Source: Candidatus Tumulicola sp. (lineage in GTDB: Bacteria > Vulcanimicrobiota > Vulcanimicrobiia > Vulcanimicrobiales > Vulcanimicrobiaceae). Taken from it: 64,000 nt of DNA. Under the pieces are notes generated by a model. That model was not told the DNA's origin, ran no database searches, and saw only the letters and a list, made by a program, of their open reading frames with translations. The position numbers and the translations under genes were made by a program. The stretch is from positions 1,550,001-1,614,000 of the forward strand of contig DASXDT010000006.1 of the NCBI GenBank assembly GCA_036490475.1, read 5' to 3'. How positions within the stretch are numbered: position 1 is the stretch's first letter; every line of letters starts with the position of its first letter. Positions 51,069-58,977 of the stretch are shown in pieces.

Positions 51069-51482
51069 CTACAACTGCTTGGCGTAAAATATTTCCGGGT
51101 CGCCGGCGTCGAGATCGTCGAGACGCCCGACGCGCGCAAAACCGAGACCTTCGAGCACGCTTTGCATCGCGCCATTCGACTCATTGGTCGACGTGTGTAG
51201 GCGATGGCCGGTGTTGAGTTGTTCGACGCGCTCGATCAACGCCGACGCGACCCCGTGATGGCGATAGTCCGGCGACACGCCGAGCATCCATAGAAACGGT
51301 CGCGCGTAAAATCCGCGGTCCCACACCACGTAACCGGCGACGCCGCCGTCGATATCGGCGACGAGACATTCCTTGGTGCCCAGCGCATGGCGAATGAACG
51401 TGCTTGGATGTTCGTAGTGAAGGGCGTGCGGCAGGCTCGCCAGGAGCGGTAACTCTTCCGATTTGGCGGTGCGAAGATGCAT
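51069..51482 (-). CDS. GNAT family acetyltransferase
   Basis: A 137-residue N-acetyltransferase: YVVWDRGFYARPFLWMLGVSPDYRHHGVASALIERVEQLN (acetyl-CoA loop with R-x-x-G-x-A) and the C-terminal TSTNESNGAMQSVLEGLGFARVGRLDDLDAGDPEIFYAKQL. It ends 7 bases from the convergent panE stop. Its 5' side faces the haem-barrel operon 93 bases away, so the DtxR-like sites at 51536-51562 lie in the shared upstream region. Confidence 0.88.
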   Translation of the reverse strand: MHLRTAKSEELPLLASLPHALHYEHPSTFIRHALGTKECLVADIDGGVAGYVVWDRGFYARPFLWMLGVSPDYRHHGVASALIERVEQLNTGHRLHTSTNESNGAMQSVLEGLGFARVGRLDDLDAGDPEIFYAKQL

Positions 51483-51535
51483 GGCGGGCCCTGCGACGTG
51501 CTGATTCGGCTTTCCTAGGTAGAAGGAGAGGCCAA

Positions 51536-51562
51536 CCTAAGGACGTAGTTAGGAGCACCTAA
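51536..51562 (+). promoter_or_regulatory. DtxR-like operator half-sites upstream of the haem-barrel gene
   Basis: CCTAA (51536-51540), TTAGG (51549-51553) and CCTAA (51558-51562) lie in a row just before the Shine-Dalgarno (GGAGG, 51566-51570). TTAGG-AGCA-CCTAA is a perfect inverted repeat. The half-sites recall the TTAGG...CCTAA core of operators bound by DtxR/IdeR/MntR-type iron or manganese regulators, though the spacing differs from the 19-bp consensus. A further CCTAGG is near 51514. Confidence 0.4.
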
Positions 51563-51575
51563 ATCGGAGGTAACG

Positions 51576-52694
51576 GTGCGGATCTGGCTACTGGCGCTGG
51601 CCTTGGGGGCTGCGTGGTTCGTGAGTAACACTGGGCGGGGGCAGGCGCTCCCGATTTTTGCCCACCGGTACGGCTTTTCGTGCCAGCAATGCCACACCAC
51701 CATTCCGCAGCTGAATGCGTTCGGTAAGTATTTCCAGAGCCACGGTTTCCGGTTGCCTGGGGGGCGCGGCGTCGTGCCGGTCGCGGTGAAAACCGAGCTG
51801 CAATACAACAGCGCCGGAGGTGGAGATAGCGACGACCCGGGCGGCGCCCCACAACCGCTGCCAAAATTCATCGTCAACGAAATCGAAGTGCTGTCGGGCG
51901 GTTCTATCGGCAACAACACGTCGTATTGGCTCGAGCAGTATCTGGTCGACGACGGCTTGCCGGGCCAGCCACGCGATATGTGGGTGAACTTCGACCAGTA
52001 CGACAAGGCGCGCGATCCGATCGGGCCGACGTTTCACGCCAAGATTGGACAGTTCACGCTGCCGTTGCCGGTCGATCCCGAAACGCAACGGCCTACGCTC
52101 TCCGGCTATCTGCTCTATAGCCAGACGGTTGCGAGCAATCCGTTCAACTTTTTCGATCCCGATATCGGCGCAGATTTCTCATTCACCGACGATCGTCACG
52201 GCTTTGAAGCGCATTTCGATACCCTCGAAGCCTACACGCGCAGCAGCGGCATTCCGATATCGGGCATCGATTTGATGGGCACCGTGTCGCAAAATATCGG
52301 CCGCAATTTTACGGCGTACTTGTACCGCTATCAAGGCCAGCAACACCTCGAACCGATCGAAGATAATTTTTACCGGCAAGCGTATGGGCTCGGCTTTCAG
52401 GAAGGCAAATTCGGCGCCGTCGGGATCATTCAGAACGGCTACGACACGAGCGCCTACGGTTTCGGTAACGGCGCCCGATCCTCGGGCGGCTTTCTGCAAA
52501 CGTCGTATGCGTTCAACAGCGCCGTTGCGCTCTATGCGCGGTACGACAGCGTGTACGATCCGTTCAACCTACGCGTTAATCAAGGCACGCTGTCGCTCGT
52601 TTTGCGGCCCGCCAGCCACTACCGGTTTACCCTCGAAGGCACCAAGTCGCAAGGCAACTATCAGCTCGGCACCGGGTTGATGTTTGCCTATTAA
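51576..52694 (+). CDS. Outer-membrane barrel protein with one c-type haem motif
   Basis: A 372-residue exported protein. Signal peptide RIWLLALALGAAWFVSNTGRGQA is followed by a single CXXCH (C36, C39, H40 in YGFSCQQCHTTIPQLN), then ~320 residues of alternating beta strands with aromatic girdles (NNTSYWLEQYLVDD; HAKIGQFTLPLP; RNFTAYLYRYQGQQHLE; GAVGIIQNGYDTSAYG; HYRFTLEGTKSQGNYQLGTGLMFAY). This looks like a porin-type barrel with a covalent haem on its N-terminus, possibly at the periplasmic mouth. GTG 51576 has GGAGG five bases before it. It is followed by the multicopper oxidase 12 bases later. Confidence 0.75.
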   Translation: MRIWLLALALGAAWFVSNTGRGQALPIFAHRYGFSCQQCHTTIPQLNAFGKYFQSHGFRLPGGRGVVPVAVKTELQYNSAGGGDSDDPGGAPQPLPKFIVNEIEVLSGGSIGNNTSYWLEQYLVDDGLPGQPRDMWVNFDQYDKARDPIGPTFHAKIGQFTLPLPVDPETQRPTLSGYLLYSQTVASNPFNFFDPDIGADFSFTDDRHGFEAHFDTLEAYTRSSGIPISGIDLMGTVSQNIGRNFTAYLYRYQGQQHLEPIEDNFYRQAYGLGFQEGKFGAVGIIQNGYDTSAYGFGNGARSSGGFLQTSYAFNSAVALYARYDSVYDPFNLRVNQGTLSLVLRPASHYRFTLEGTKSQGNYQLGTGLMFAY

Positions 52695-52706
52695 GAGATC
52701 GTCGAT

Positions 52707-54245
52707 ATGTTAAAGCGTTGGTTGGGTTGTTCGATCGCACTTGCGATCCTCGCCGGCTGTGGCGGCGGTGGCGGCGCCGGAGGAGGCGTGGTTCCGCAAA
52801 CCACTTCGACCTCGGCCCCGACATCGTCCGGACCGTTGCCCGAACCTCCGCAAGTGTTTGCCAAACACGGCGTCGCAACGGTATCGCTGACGGCACAAAT
52901 CGACGCGGCGACCGGCTTTCCGGAGTTCGTTTGGAAAGGCCAAAAAGGCATCATGCCGACGATCCGCGTGAAGCCCGGCGAGACGATCGTGGTCGATGTT
53001 GCCAACGAACTGCCGGCGGCCGGCGGCCGCGCCAGCGACATGAATCTGCATTTTCACGGTCTGACGGTATCTCCGAAGGCGCCGGCCGACGACGTGATCA
53101 CGATGTTGGCAATGCCGGGCGGAACGCTGCATTACGTCGTTCCGGTCCCGAGCAATCAAGAGCCGGGATTGTACTGGTATCATCCGCACGTCTTCCCGCA
53201 AACCGACTACCAAGTTGGCCAGGCAGGCATGTCTGGTGCGATCGTGATCGATGGTTTGCAAGATCACTTGCCGGGGTTGGCATCGATGAAAGAGCGGCTG
53301 ATCATCGTTCGCGACACCGACATCAGCGTCGCCCAGCAGAACCTGCGCGTTCGTCACAACGACGAAGACAGCAACGGCAACCCGTGCGGGCCCGATCCCG
53401 GATTGCAACCGTCCCTCAACGGCGCGGTGCGTCCGACGATCGCTATCCAGCCCGGCGAACGTCAATTTTTCCGCGTCATCAACGCGACCGGACATAAGAA
53501 TCTCAAGCTCGCGGTCGACGGCGGAACGCTCGACGTGGTTGCGGTCGACGGCTACGCGCTCGACGTTAATCCCGGAACTCCGCCGACCGAAACGATGCCG
53601 AGTTTGGTCGTTCCGCCGGCTGCGCGCGCCGAGTTCGTCGTTACCGGGTCTGCAAGTGGAACGTCGGAGTTTCGCACGCTATGCTATAACTCGGGTCCAA
53701 CGGGCGATCCGGATCCGATGAACGTGCTCGCCGATTTGCGATCGAAGGGAGCGGGCCAGTCGGCGCGCTTCGCGCGCTCGACCGGACCGCTTAGCGTCGG
53801 CGCGCAACTGCCGCATAACGCGTTCTCCGGGCCGATGCCGGCGTATTCGCAAGAACGAAAAGTCGTGTTGAGTGAAGACAACAACGGCATGTACATCAAC
53901 GGCAAGCAGTTCAATATGGGCGATGGGCCGATGTTCACCGTGCATACCGGCACGGTCGAGAAGTGGAACGTCGTCAACGTCACCGAGGAAGTGCACGACT
54001 TCCACATCCATCAGGTGCATTTCTTGGTGGTGCAGATCAACGGAGCTACCGTACAGCATCCGATTTGGCAAGATAGCGCGGTCGTGCCGCATCGCATTCC
54101 CGGCGTCAACGGTTCGTGGAAACCCGGCTATCTCACGATGCTGGTCGATTTTCGCGATCCGATCATCGCCGGTACGTTTATGTTCCATTGCCACATCCTC
54201 GATCATGAGGACTCCGGCATGATGGCCAAGATCACTGCGATCTAG
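52707..54245 (+). CDS. Lipoprotein multicopper oxidase
   Basis: A 512-residue three-domain cupredoxin oxidase anchored by a lipobox (LAILAGC|G) and a Gly-rich linker. Copper motifs: HFHG (H115, H117), WYHPH (H159, H161), HDFHIHQVHF (near residues 431-440) and HCHILDHEDSGM (H494, C495, H496, H500 and axial M505), i.e. complete type 1 and trinuclear sites. It oxidises a substrate by one electron at a time and reduces O2 to water; laccase, cuprous, ferrous or manganous oxidase activity is possible. Operon partner of the haem-barrel protein. The 3' hairpin at 54264-54282 may terminate it. Confidence 0.93.
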   Translation: MLKRWLGCSIALAILAGCGGGGGAGGGVVPQTTSTSAPTSSGPLPEPPQVFAKHGVATVSLTAQIDAATGFPEFVWKGQKGIMPTIRVKPGETIVVDVANELPAAGGRASDMNLHFHGLTVSPKAPADDVITMLAMPGGTLHYVVPVPSNQEPGLYWYHPHVFPQTDYQVGQAGMSGAIVIDGLQDHLPGLASMKERLIIVRDTDISVAQQNLRVRHNDEDSNGNPCGPDPGLQPSLNGAVRPTIAIQPGERQFFRVINATGHKNLKLAVDGGTLDVVAVDGYALDVNPGTPPTETMPSLVVPPAARAEFVVTGSASGTSEFRTLCYNSGPTGDPDPMNVLADLRSKGAGQSARFARSTGPLSVGAQLPHNAFSGPMPAYSQERKVVLSEDNNGMYINGKQFNMGDGPMFTVHTGTVEKWNVVNVTEEVHDFHIHQVHFLVVQINGATVQHPIWQDSAVVPHRIPGVNGSWKPGYLTMLVDFRDPIIAGTFMFHCHILDHEDSGMMAKITAI

Positions 54246-54263
54246 GCGAACAACAATCCGTGG

Positions 54264-54282
54264 CGGCTCCTACGCGGAGCCG
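54264..54282 (+). terminator. Hairpin after the multicopper oxidase gene
   Basis: CGGCTCC and GGAGCCG form a perfect 7-bp stem around a TACGC loop, 18 bases past the stop. No T-run follows, so the terminator strength is unsure. The rest of the gap to 54414 contains GC-rich sequence without a gene that I can support. Confidence 0.5.
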
Positions 54283-54414
54283 TCACGGAACCGCGGCGGC
54301 TCCGGATTGGGGCGGGGCCGTCGCGGACCCTTATTATTTACGAGCCCGCCGCACTTTTGGCCCCTTGAGTTCTTCTTAGGATTAGCGCGGGCGCGGCGCG
54401 GGCAAAGGAGCGGA

Positions 54415-54681
54415 ATGGCAAGCAAACATCGGTACACGGCCAAAGAGCACCGGCAAGTCGAGCACATCGAAAAGAGCGAGGAAGTTCGCGGGCATTCGGC
54501 GACCGAAGCCACAGCAATCGGTTACGCGACCGTCAACAAACGGAATCCCGACGATCACCGTTACACGGCGAAAGAAAAACGCCAAGCCGAGCACATCATC
54601 GATTCGGAAGAAAAGGCCGGTAAGTCCGAGACCGAGGCGAAAAGCATCGCCTATGCGACGGTCAACGCCCGCTCGAAATAG
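54415..54681 (+). CDS. Small two-repeat protein, stress/plasmid-stabilisation-like motif
   Basis: An 88-residue, highly charged cytosolic protein of two near-copies of one ~43-residue unit: HRYTAKEHRQVEHIEKSEE...GHSATEATAIGYATVNKR and HRYTAKEKRQAEHIIDSEE...GKSETEAKSIAYATVNAR. The unit (KE-x-RQ-x-EHI...SE-x-x-G-x-S-x-x-x-A-x-x-I-A-x-x-TVN-x-R) resembles short soil-bacterial proteins, often single-repeat and labelled 'plasmid stabilization protein', of unknown activity. AAAGGAG lies just before the ATG at 54415; the open frame back to 54307 is not used. It ends 19 bases into the 3' end of the convergent gene. Confidence 0.7.
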   Translation: MASKHRYTAKEHRQVEHIEKSEEVRGHSATEATAIGYATVNKRNPDDHRYTAKEKRQAEHIIDSEEKAGKSETEAKSIAYATVNARSK

Positions 54682-55597
54682 CGCTCCGTTTCGGGCGGTC
54701 GAAGTACCAGTCTAATACGCGTATCGCGCGTAACGTATTCCAGCGGCTGGCGCGGCCGGTTTCGGGTTCGATCGGAAATCCTAGCCGGTCCGAATGGACG
54801 CGATTCATCGGCCAACGGCTATTTTGATGGCGGCGCGCTTGCACGATTTCGATCGCTTCGCTCGCGCGCGCGTCGGGTTTTGCGCCGGCACTTCGAAGGT
54901 AATCGAGCCCGCGCAAAATATCGTAATGCCACGTCGTCGGATACGCGAAGCGCGTCCAGCGTTGGTCGATTTCTGCGCCGTCGCTCAGCCGGCGGAACAT
55001 CCGCCGTTCGAGCAGATATTCTTGGCCTCTCAACCGCGCTGCGGCGACCGTTTCGTCGTGCCCCCAGCGGCGCTCGTATTCGTTCAATCCTTCGAGAACG
55101 CGAATCGTCGAGTTGAACGACGAACGCACGCTGGCCGGTGCTTCGCAGTTCCATCCGTCGGCAAGCTGTTCGCTCAACAAGCGCTCGACGATCGCGTCGC
55201 AACGCTCGCCGAAGTAGCTGCCGAAAGCCAGGATGGCGCCGTTGATGCACGCTTCGGTTTCGCCCTCGAAGTACGGCCGGCCGTCGAGCGCTTCCCAATG
55301 TAAGCTTTGCCGGACACGCGCGATCGCGTTTTGCGCTTGCGGGCTTTTCGGGTCGAGCCCCATTTCACGCAAGAGCGCCAGCGCGTCCATCGAGATCATC
55401 CATCCGTCGTCGGGCTCGGCCCAGGCGCCGTTCGGCATTTGCCGGTCGAGCAGCGCTTTGCCCCAGCCTTCGGTGGCGACGCGCGAGCGTTCGGCGGCTA
55501 CGGCTTGGGCCGCCGCATCGGTTAAGTCGTTCAAGGCGTGCCAGCGAATCGCCGGATCGCCCTCTATCAACCAGCGAAGAATGCTTGCGTCACTCAC
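54662..55597 (-). CDS. Prenyltransferase/squalene-cyclase-like alpha-toroid protein
   Basis: A 311-residue protein of helical pairs: ILRWLIEGDPAIRWHALNDL, GKALLDRQMPNGAWAEPDDGWMISMDALALLREMGLD, LSEQLADGWNCEAPASVRSSFNSTIRVLEGLNEYERRWG, FAYPTTWHYDILRGLDYLRSAG, EAIEIVQARRHQNSRWPMN. The repeated Q-x-P-N-G-x-W/Q-L-x-D-G-W blocks are like the QW motifs of alpha/alpha-toroid enzymes, but the catalytic D-x-D-D of cyclases is not evident, so enzymatic activity is uncertain. ATG 55597; ends over the two-repeat gene. Divergent from a small membrane protein. Confidence 0.65.
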   Translation of the reverse strand: MSDASILRWLIEGDPAIRWHALNDLTDAAAQAVAAERSRVATEGWGKALLDRQMPNGAWAEPDDGWMISMDALALLREMGLDPKSPQAQNAIARVRQSLHWEALDGRPYFEGETEACINGAILAFGSYFGERCDAIVERLLSEQLADGWNCEAPASVRSSFNSTIRVLEGLNEYERRWGHDETVAAARLRGQEYLLERRMFRRLSDGAEIDQRWTRFAYPTTWHYDILRGLDYLRSAGAKPDARASEAIEIVQARRHQNSRWPMNRVHSDRLGFPIEPETGRASRWNTLRAIRVLDWYFDRPKRSAISSGR

Positions 55598-55672
55598 CGA
55601 TGACCGCTACCGCCCCGCGCGGCATCGCCCCTGCGCGAGGCCGCGGATGTCGCGGGCGCGAATTGCGAGGTT

Positions 55673-55915
55673 ATGTTCCGTATCGTGCTCTCTCTGATCG
55701 TCGGCGTCGGCGTTGCGTACTTCAGCATCACCGCACTGTGCGGTTACGAGTTAGGGCGCCAGATCAATAAAGCAAAAGCCAACCCGCTCGTTGCGATCGG
55801 CGCGCAGATGATCGGCCGCAACGACACCGAAGCGTTCGCGATTCACAAGGCCAAGTTTCCGGCTTTCATCACCGAATCGCCGAGCTTTTGGCTGCTGCTC
55901 CGCCAATCGGAGTAA
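55673..55915 (+). CDS. Small membrane protein of unknown function
   Basis: An 80-residue protein with one N-terminal membrane helix (FRIVLSLIVGVGVAYFSITALCG) and a soluble tail (YELGRQINKAKANPLVAIGAQMIGRNDTEAFAIHKAKFPAFITESPSFWLLLRQSE). No family recognised. GAGG lies just before the ATG. It ends 2 bases from the stop of the convergent methyltransferase. Confidence 0.5.
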   Translation: MFRIVLSLIVGVGVAYFSITALCGYELGRQINKAKANPLVAIGAQMIGRNDTEAFAIHKAKFPAFITESPSFWLLLRQSE

Positions 55916-55916
55916 G

Positions 55917-56672
55917 CTAGAGTTTTCTCACTCGCCAAATTTGTTCTGCAGGCCACTTACGCGCCCACTCGAGGGGCACAAAATCCACGTACGTCGTCGC
56001 TGCGTTTTCGGGTGGTCGAAGCTCGATCAGGTCCTCGATTTCGAAAGCATTGTTTCGAAACAGCTCGATCCACTCGCCGTAGGGTAACGAGAAATTGACC
56101 GTGTCCGCGTCTTCGAAACGTCGTTGCTTGAAGTAGTTTGCGTGCAACCGGTCATCGACACGGTCGTTGGACTCGTTCCAGCAAACATTAAAAATAGGCG
56201 TTGAGGCGGAGAATGCCAGCAGCCCGTGTTGACGCAACAGACGACCGGCTTCGGGCACGGTGCGAAGCGGATCGCAGAAAGTCATGGCACCGTGGTCGCA
56301 GAAGACGATGTCGAACGATGCATCCGACAACGGAACCGCTTCCGCGCTGGAGTGAACGAGTGGAAAAGCGAGGCCGGCGTCGCGCATGTTCTTGCGAGCG
56401 TGGTCGAGCTGCCGCGCTGAAACATCGAGACCGACGGGGCGCGCGCCGAGTTTCGCAAGCGCGATCGACCAACGTGCCGCTCCGCAGCCCAATTCGAGCA
56501 CATCTTTTCCTTCGACGTTTCCGAGCACGCGGAGTTGCGATTCGGGAATCGACCAACAACCCCAGGCCATCGAATTTTCGGCTAACTGGGTCGAATGCCG
56601 TGTCTCATAGTCGTCGCTCTGTTGATCCCAGCGCGCGGCATTCTTTCGTGCGTGCTCCGTCAGCGATTTCAT
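55917..56672 (-). CDS. SAM-dependent methyltransferase, class I
   Basis: A 251-residue methyltransferase. SAM-binding motif I VLELGCGAARWSIALAKLGARPVGLDVSARQL, motif II region FDIVFCDHGAMTF, post-motif LLRQHGLLAFSASTP. The N-terminus NAARWDQQSDDYETRHSTQL and ...NSMAWGCWSIPESQLRVLG is typical of UbiE/methylase-11 type enzymes of broad substrate range. Substrate unknown. Its ATG is only 16 bases from the ATG of the divergent glycosylase gene. Confidence 0.85.
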   Translation of the reverse strand: MKSLTEHARKNAARWDQQSDDYETRHSTQLAENSMAWGCWSIPESQLRVLGNVEGKDVLELGCGAARWSIALAKLGARPVGLDVSARQLDHARKNMRDAGLAFPLVHSSAEAVPLSDASFDIVFCDHGAMTFCDPLRTVPEAGRLLRQHGLLAFSASTPIFNVCWNESNDRVDDRLHANYFKQRRFEDADTVNFSLPYGEWIELFRNNAFEIEDLIELRPPENAATTYVDFVPLEWARKWPAEQIWRVRKL

Positions 56673-56688
56673 ACCCAGGGGTTAACTG

Positions 56689-57234
56689 ATGTTGCCGGAT
56701 CTCTTTCTTGGTGGCCTCGACGTCGTGTTCGTCAATCTCAATCCGGCGGTGTATTCCGTGGAACGGGGGCATTATTTCGCCCGCAAGAGCAATAAGTTTT
56801 GGCCCTGCATCTCCGCGTCGAAGCTGACGCTCGCGATGCGCATGGAGCTCGGCGTAGCTCGACTCGGCCCCGAGCACGACGTCCTCTTGCCGCGGTTCGG
56901 CATCGGCTTTACCGATCTGGTCGAACGCCCAACGCCGCGAGCCGGTGACGTGAGCCCGGCCGAATTCGTTGACGGCGCTGCCGCACTCCTCAGGAAGCTC
57001 GAACGATTTCAGCCCCGCATCGCATGCTTTCAGGGTATAACGGGCTATCGCTACGTGCACGCATCGTTCGCCGAATTGTCAGATCGACAGCCGTCTCTCG
57101 GACTACAGGCTGCGCACGTCGGACGAACGCGACTCTTCCTCGTGCCGAATCCGAGCGGTGCGAACGCTCATTATACGAGGGCGGAACAAACGCAGTGGTA
57201 CGACCGTGTCAGCGACGCCCTCGCGGCAGAATAA
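56689..57234 (+). CDS. mug: Mismatch-specific uracil/thymine DNA glycosylase (MUG/TDG type)
   Basis: A 181-residue uracil-DNA-glycosylase-superfamily protein. The first strand-turn VVFVNLNPAVYSVERGHYFARKSNKFWP matches the G-I-N-P-G-x-x-S...G-H-x-F-A-x-x-x-N-x-F-W-P motif of MUG (G-I replaced by N-L), and LVPNPSGANAHYT matches the later P-N-P-S-G-x-N-A-H block. GIGFTDLVERPT and RIACFQGITGYRYV are also family-like. It would excise U or T from G mismatches in base-excision repair. AGGGG is 8 bases before ATG 56689. It nearly abuts the convergent propeller gene (stop at 57234 versus 57238). Confidence 0.88.
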   Translation: MLPDLFLGGLDVVFVNLNPAVYSVERGHYFARKSNKFWPCISASKLTLAMRMELGVARLGPEHDVLLPRFGIGFTDLVERPTPRAGDVSPAEFVDGAAALLRKLERFQPRIACFQGITGYRYVHASFAELSDRQPSLGLQAAHVGRTRLFLVPNPSGANAHYTRAEQTQWYDRVSDALAAE

Positions 57235-57237
57235 GCG

Positions 57238-58296
57238 TTAGGGTGGGCTTACGACTTGGCCGTATGGGGCCTTGGGCGCGATCGACGGATCGATCGAGCG
57301 TGTCGGGTTTCCGCCCTTGGTATAGCTGAAGTAGTTCTCGCGGTTAGGACAATTCAAATTCCCGGCGACGACGACGTTTTGCTTGTCGCCCACACCGGTG
57401 ACGAAGGGTTGTATCGCGACCATCCAATTGTGATAGGGATAACACGTGTCGGTAAGGTCGGTCTTGCGGACGATCCGTACTTCTCCGCCCGAAACGGTGA
57501 TGCGATAGATCATCGTCGTGTAGTTGAACTGGTAGTTTTGATCGGTCGCGGTGAGATATTTTCCGTCCCATCCGACGCTGCCGGGAAATCCGACCGCTAG
57601 TCCGTTCAACGGTTTGAATTTCTTCTTGCCGGCAGGCAGTTCCAGAAAACTCGGTACACCCGAATAATCGGTGCCTTGCACGAAGAGATTTCCGGATGGG
57701 TCGTAACCGGGCGGAAACGCCCGGTACAGAGCGGGGTCTTCGTAGTTGGCTTGCTTTCCGGTCAATCCGCCGGATGCGATGACGAGACCGCCGCCGCCAC
57801 TCGCGAAATTAGCGAAGTTTGCGATGGCCATGTCGCCATTTTTCGGGTTGACCGAACATCCCGTGGGAAAACCGAAATTGTCGGTCACCGTCGCGACCGG
57901 CGTGGTGCCGCCATGCGCGAATTCGTAGATCCTTCCGGTGTCATTGTCGACGACGTAAATGTTGCCGCCGCTATCGACGCACTGCCCGTACGGAAAAGTC
58001 AGACCGGTAATCTGACCGTACAGTTTGCCGGCTTTCGAACGGTAATCGTACACATCGACGGTTCCGGAGGCGCCGTCCGAAACGTACAGCAGCCATTGCT
58101 TCTTCGCATCCGGCAGCATCCAGGACGCCCTGCGGTTGAAATGGCGCACCGGCACCAGCCCCAAGCTGTTCGTCCCGGCGATTCGCTGGTCGAGCGCTGA
58201 CGACGTGGCCGGCGGCGTGCCACCGGAACAGCCGCCGGCGAGAACCGCCGCGGCGAGCAAACCGAGGAAATGTCTTGCGCGGACCCTGTACGACAT
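57238..58296 (-). CDS. Beta-propeller (NHL-like) lipoprotein
   Basis: A 352-residue lipoprotein: lipobox AVLAGGC|S, Thr/Ser/Pro linker, then blades such as LLYVSDGASGTVDVYDYRS, FPYGQCVDSGGNIYVVDNDTGRIYEF, PTGCSVNPKNGDMAIANF and FPGSVGWDGKYLTATDQNYQF. The D-x-x-G-x-x-[YF]-V/A repeats mark NHL/YWTD-type propellers. FPGSVGWDGKYLT is nearly the same as FPGSVQWDGKYLT in the 61251 protein, showing a shared family. Envelope location, ligand unknown. Confidence 0.85.
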   Translation of the reverse strand: MSYRVRARHFLGLLAAAVLAGGCSGGTPPATSSALDQRIAGTNSLGLVPVRHFNRRASWMLPDAKKQWLLYVSDGASGTVDVYDYRSKAGKLYGQITGLTFPYGQCVDSGGNIYVVDNDTGRIYEFAHGGTTPVATVTDNFGFPTGCSVNPKNGDMAIANFANFASGGGGLVIASGGLTGKQANYEDPALYRAFPPGYDPSGNLFVQGTDYSGVPSFLELPAGKKKFKPLNGLAVGFPGSVGWDGKYLTATDQNYQFNYTTMIYRITVSGGEVRIVRKTDLTDTCYPYHNWMVAIQPFVTGVGDKQNVVVAGNLNCPNRENYFSYTKGGNPTRSIDPSIAPKAPYGQVVSPP

Positions 58297-58379
58297 ACGG
58301 GTGCTCCCTTCGCGAAAACCTTGCCGGGCGTGCTTTTGCCAAGGTGGTGCGGTTATCTTTCAGCGCGAATGGAACTCAA

Positions 58380-58703
58380 ATGCCCGTTGCGTCTTGCGTC
58401 CCGGTCATTCCGAGCGTCGATATCGAGAAGAGTTTGCGCTTGTGGGTAGACGGCCGCTAAACAAAGACCATATGTGGTTTATATTGAACCGGCGAGCGGG
58501 ACGCCGGACAAGCCGGCAGGTTACGAGGGCATCCGGCTGTATTGGACACCGAACGATCTGCGAGAAACTCGGGAGCGATTGAAAAGCCTAGGCTACACCG
58601 TTTCGGAACTCGACGATCGCAGCTACGGACAGACCGAGTTCTTGCTGACCGATGACACGGTTATTCGCACTGTTTCGGCATCCCGTGCGAAGAGAAAACC
58701 TAG
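58380..58703 (+). pseudogene. VOC/glyoxalase-like protein, multiply frameshifted
   Basis: Three pieces of one vicinal-oxygen-chelate protein lie in different frames. First VPVIPSVDIEKSLRLWVDG (from ATG 58380), then DHMWFILNRRAG (about 58468-58504), then TPDKPAGYEGIRLYWTPNDLRETRERLKSLGYTVSELDDRSYGQTEFLLTDD (58504-58656), then GYSHCFGIPCEEKT (58659-58703). The junctions need one-base deletions near 58502 and 58655, and about 20 family residues are missing between the first two pieces. It cannot make a normal enzyme. Open frames such as 58474-58749 are pieces of it. Confidence 0.75.
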
Positions 58704-58745
58704 CTACTCTGGCCCACACACGCGCGAACCGAAAGGAACGACTAG

Positions 58746-58937
58746 ATGAACGGCAACACGGCCGGCAACATTCCCAGCTGCCCAGCTCCCGGCGCAAACG
58801 GCACCCATAACTTCCCGGCACTGCCCACGACGCTCAACTCCTACACCACCATCCTCTGCAAAAATTGCGGCGGGACGCTGGGGATTCAAGCCGGACAACC
58901 CCCGCAATTCACGCCGTGTACGGGTTCGAGTCACTAA
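58746..58937 (+). CDS. Small Cys-containing protein (63 residues)
   Basis: A 63-residue protein, MNGNTAGNIPSCPAPGANG..., with a compact C-terminal CKNCGGTLGIQAGQPPQFTPC, i.e. C-x2-C and one more Cys, which suggests a small zinc-ribbon-like or disulfide fold. AAAGGA precedes the ATG. No family recognised. It sits just after the VOC pseudogene and convergent to the esterase gene. Confidence 0.55.
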   Translation: MNGNTAGNIPSCPAPGANGTHNFPALPTTLNSYTTILCKNCGGTLGIQAGQPPQFTPCTGSSH

Positions 58938-58977
58938 GCTGGAGATGGCGCCCTTGGCGCGCAGTAGCACGACGAAA

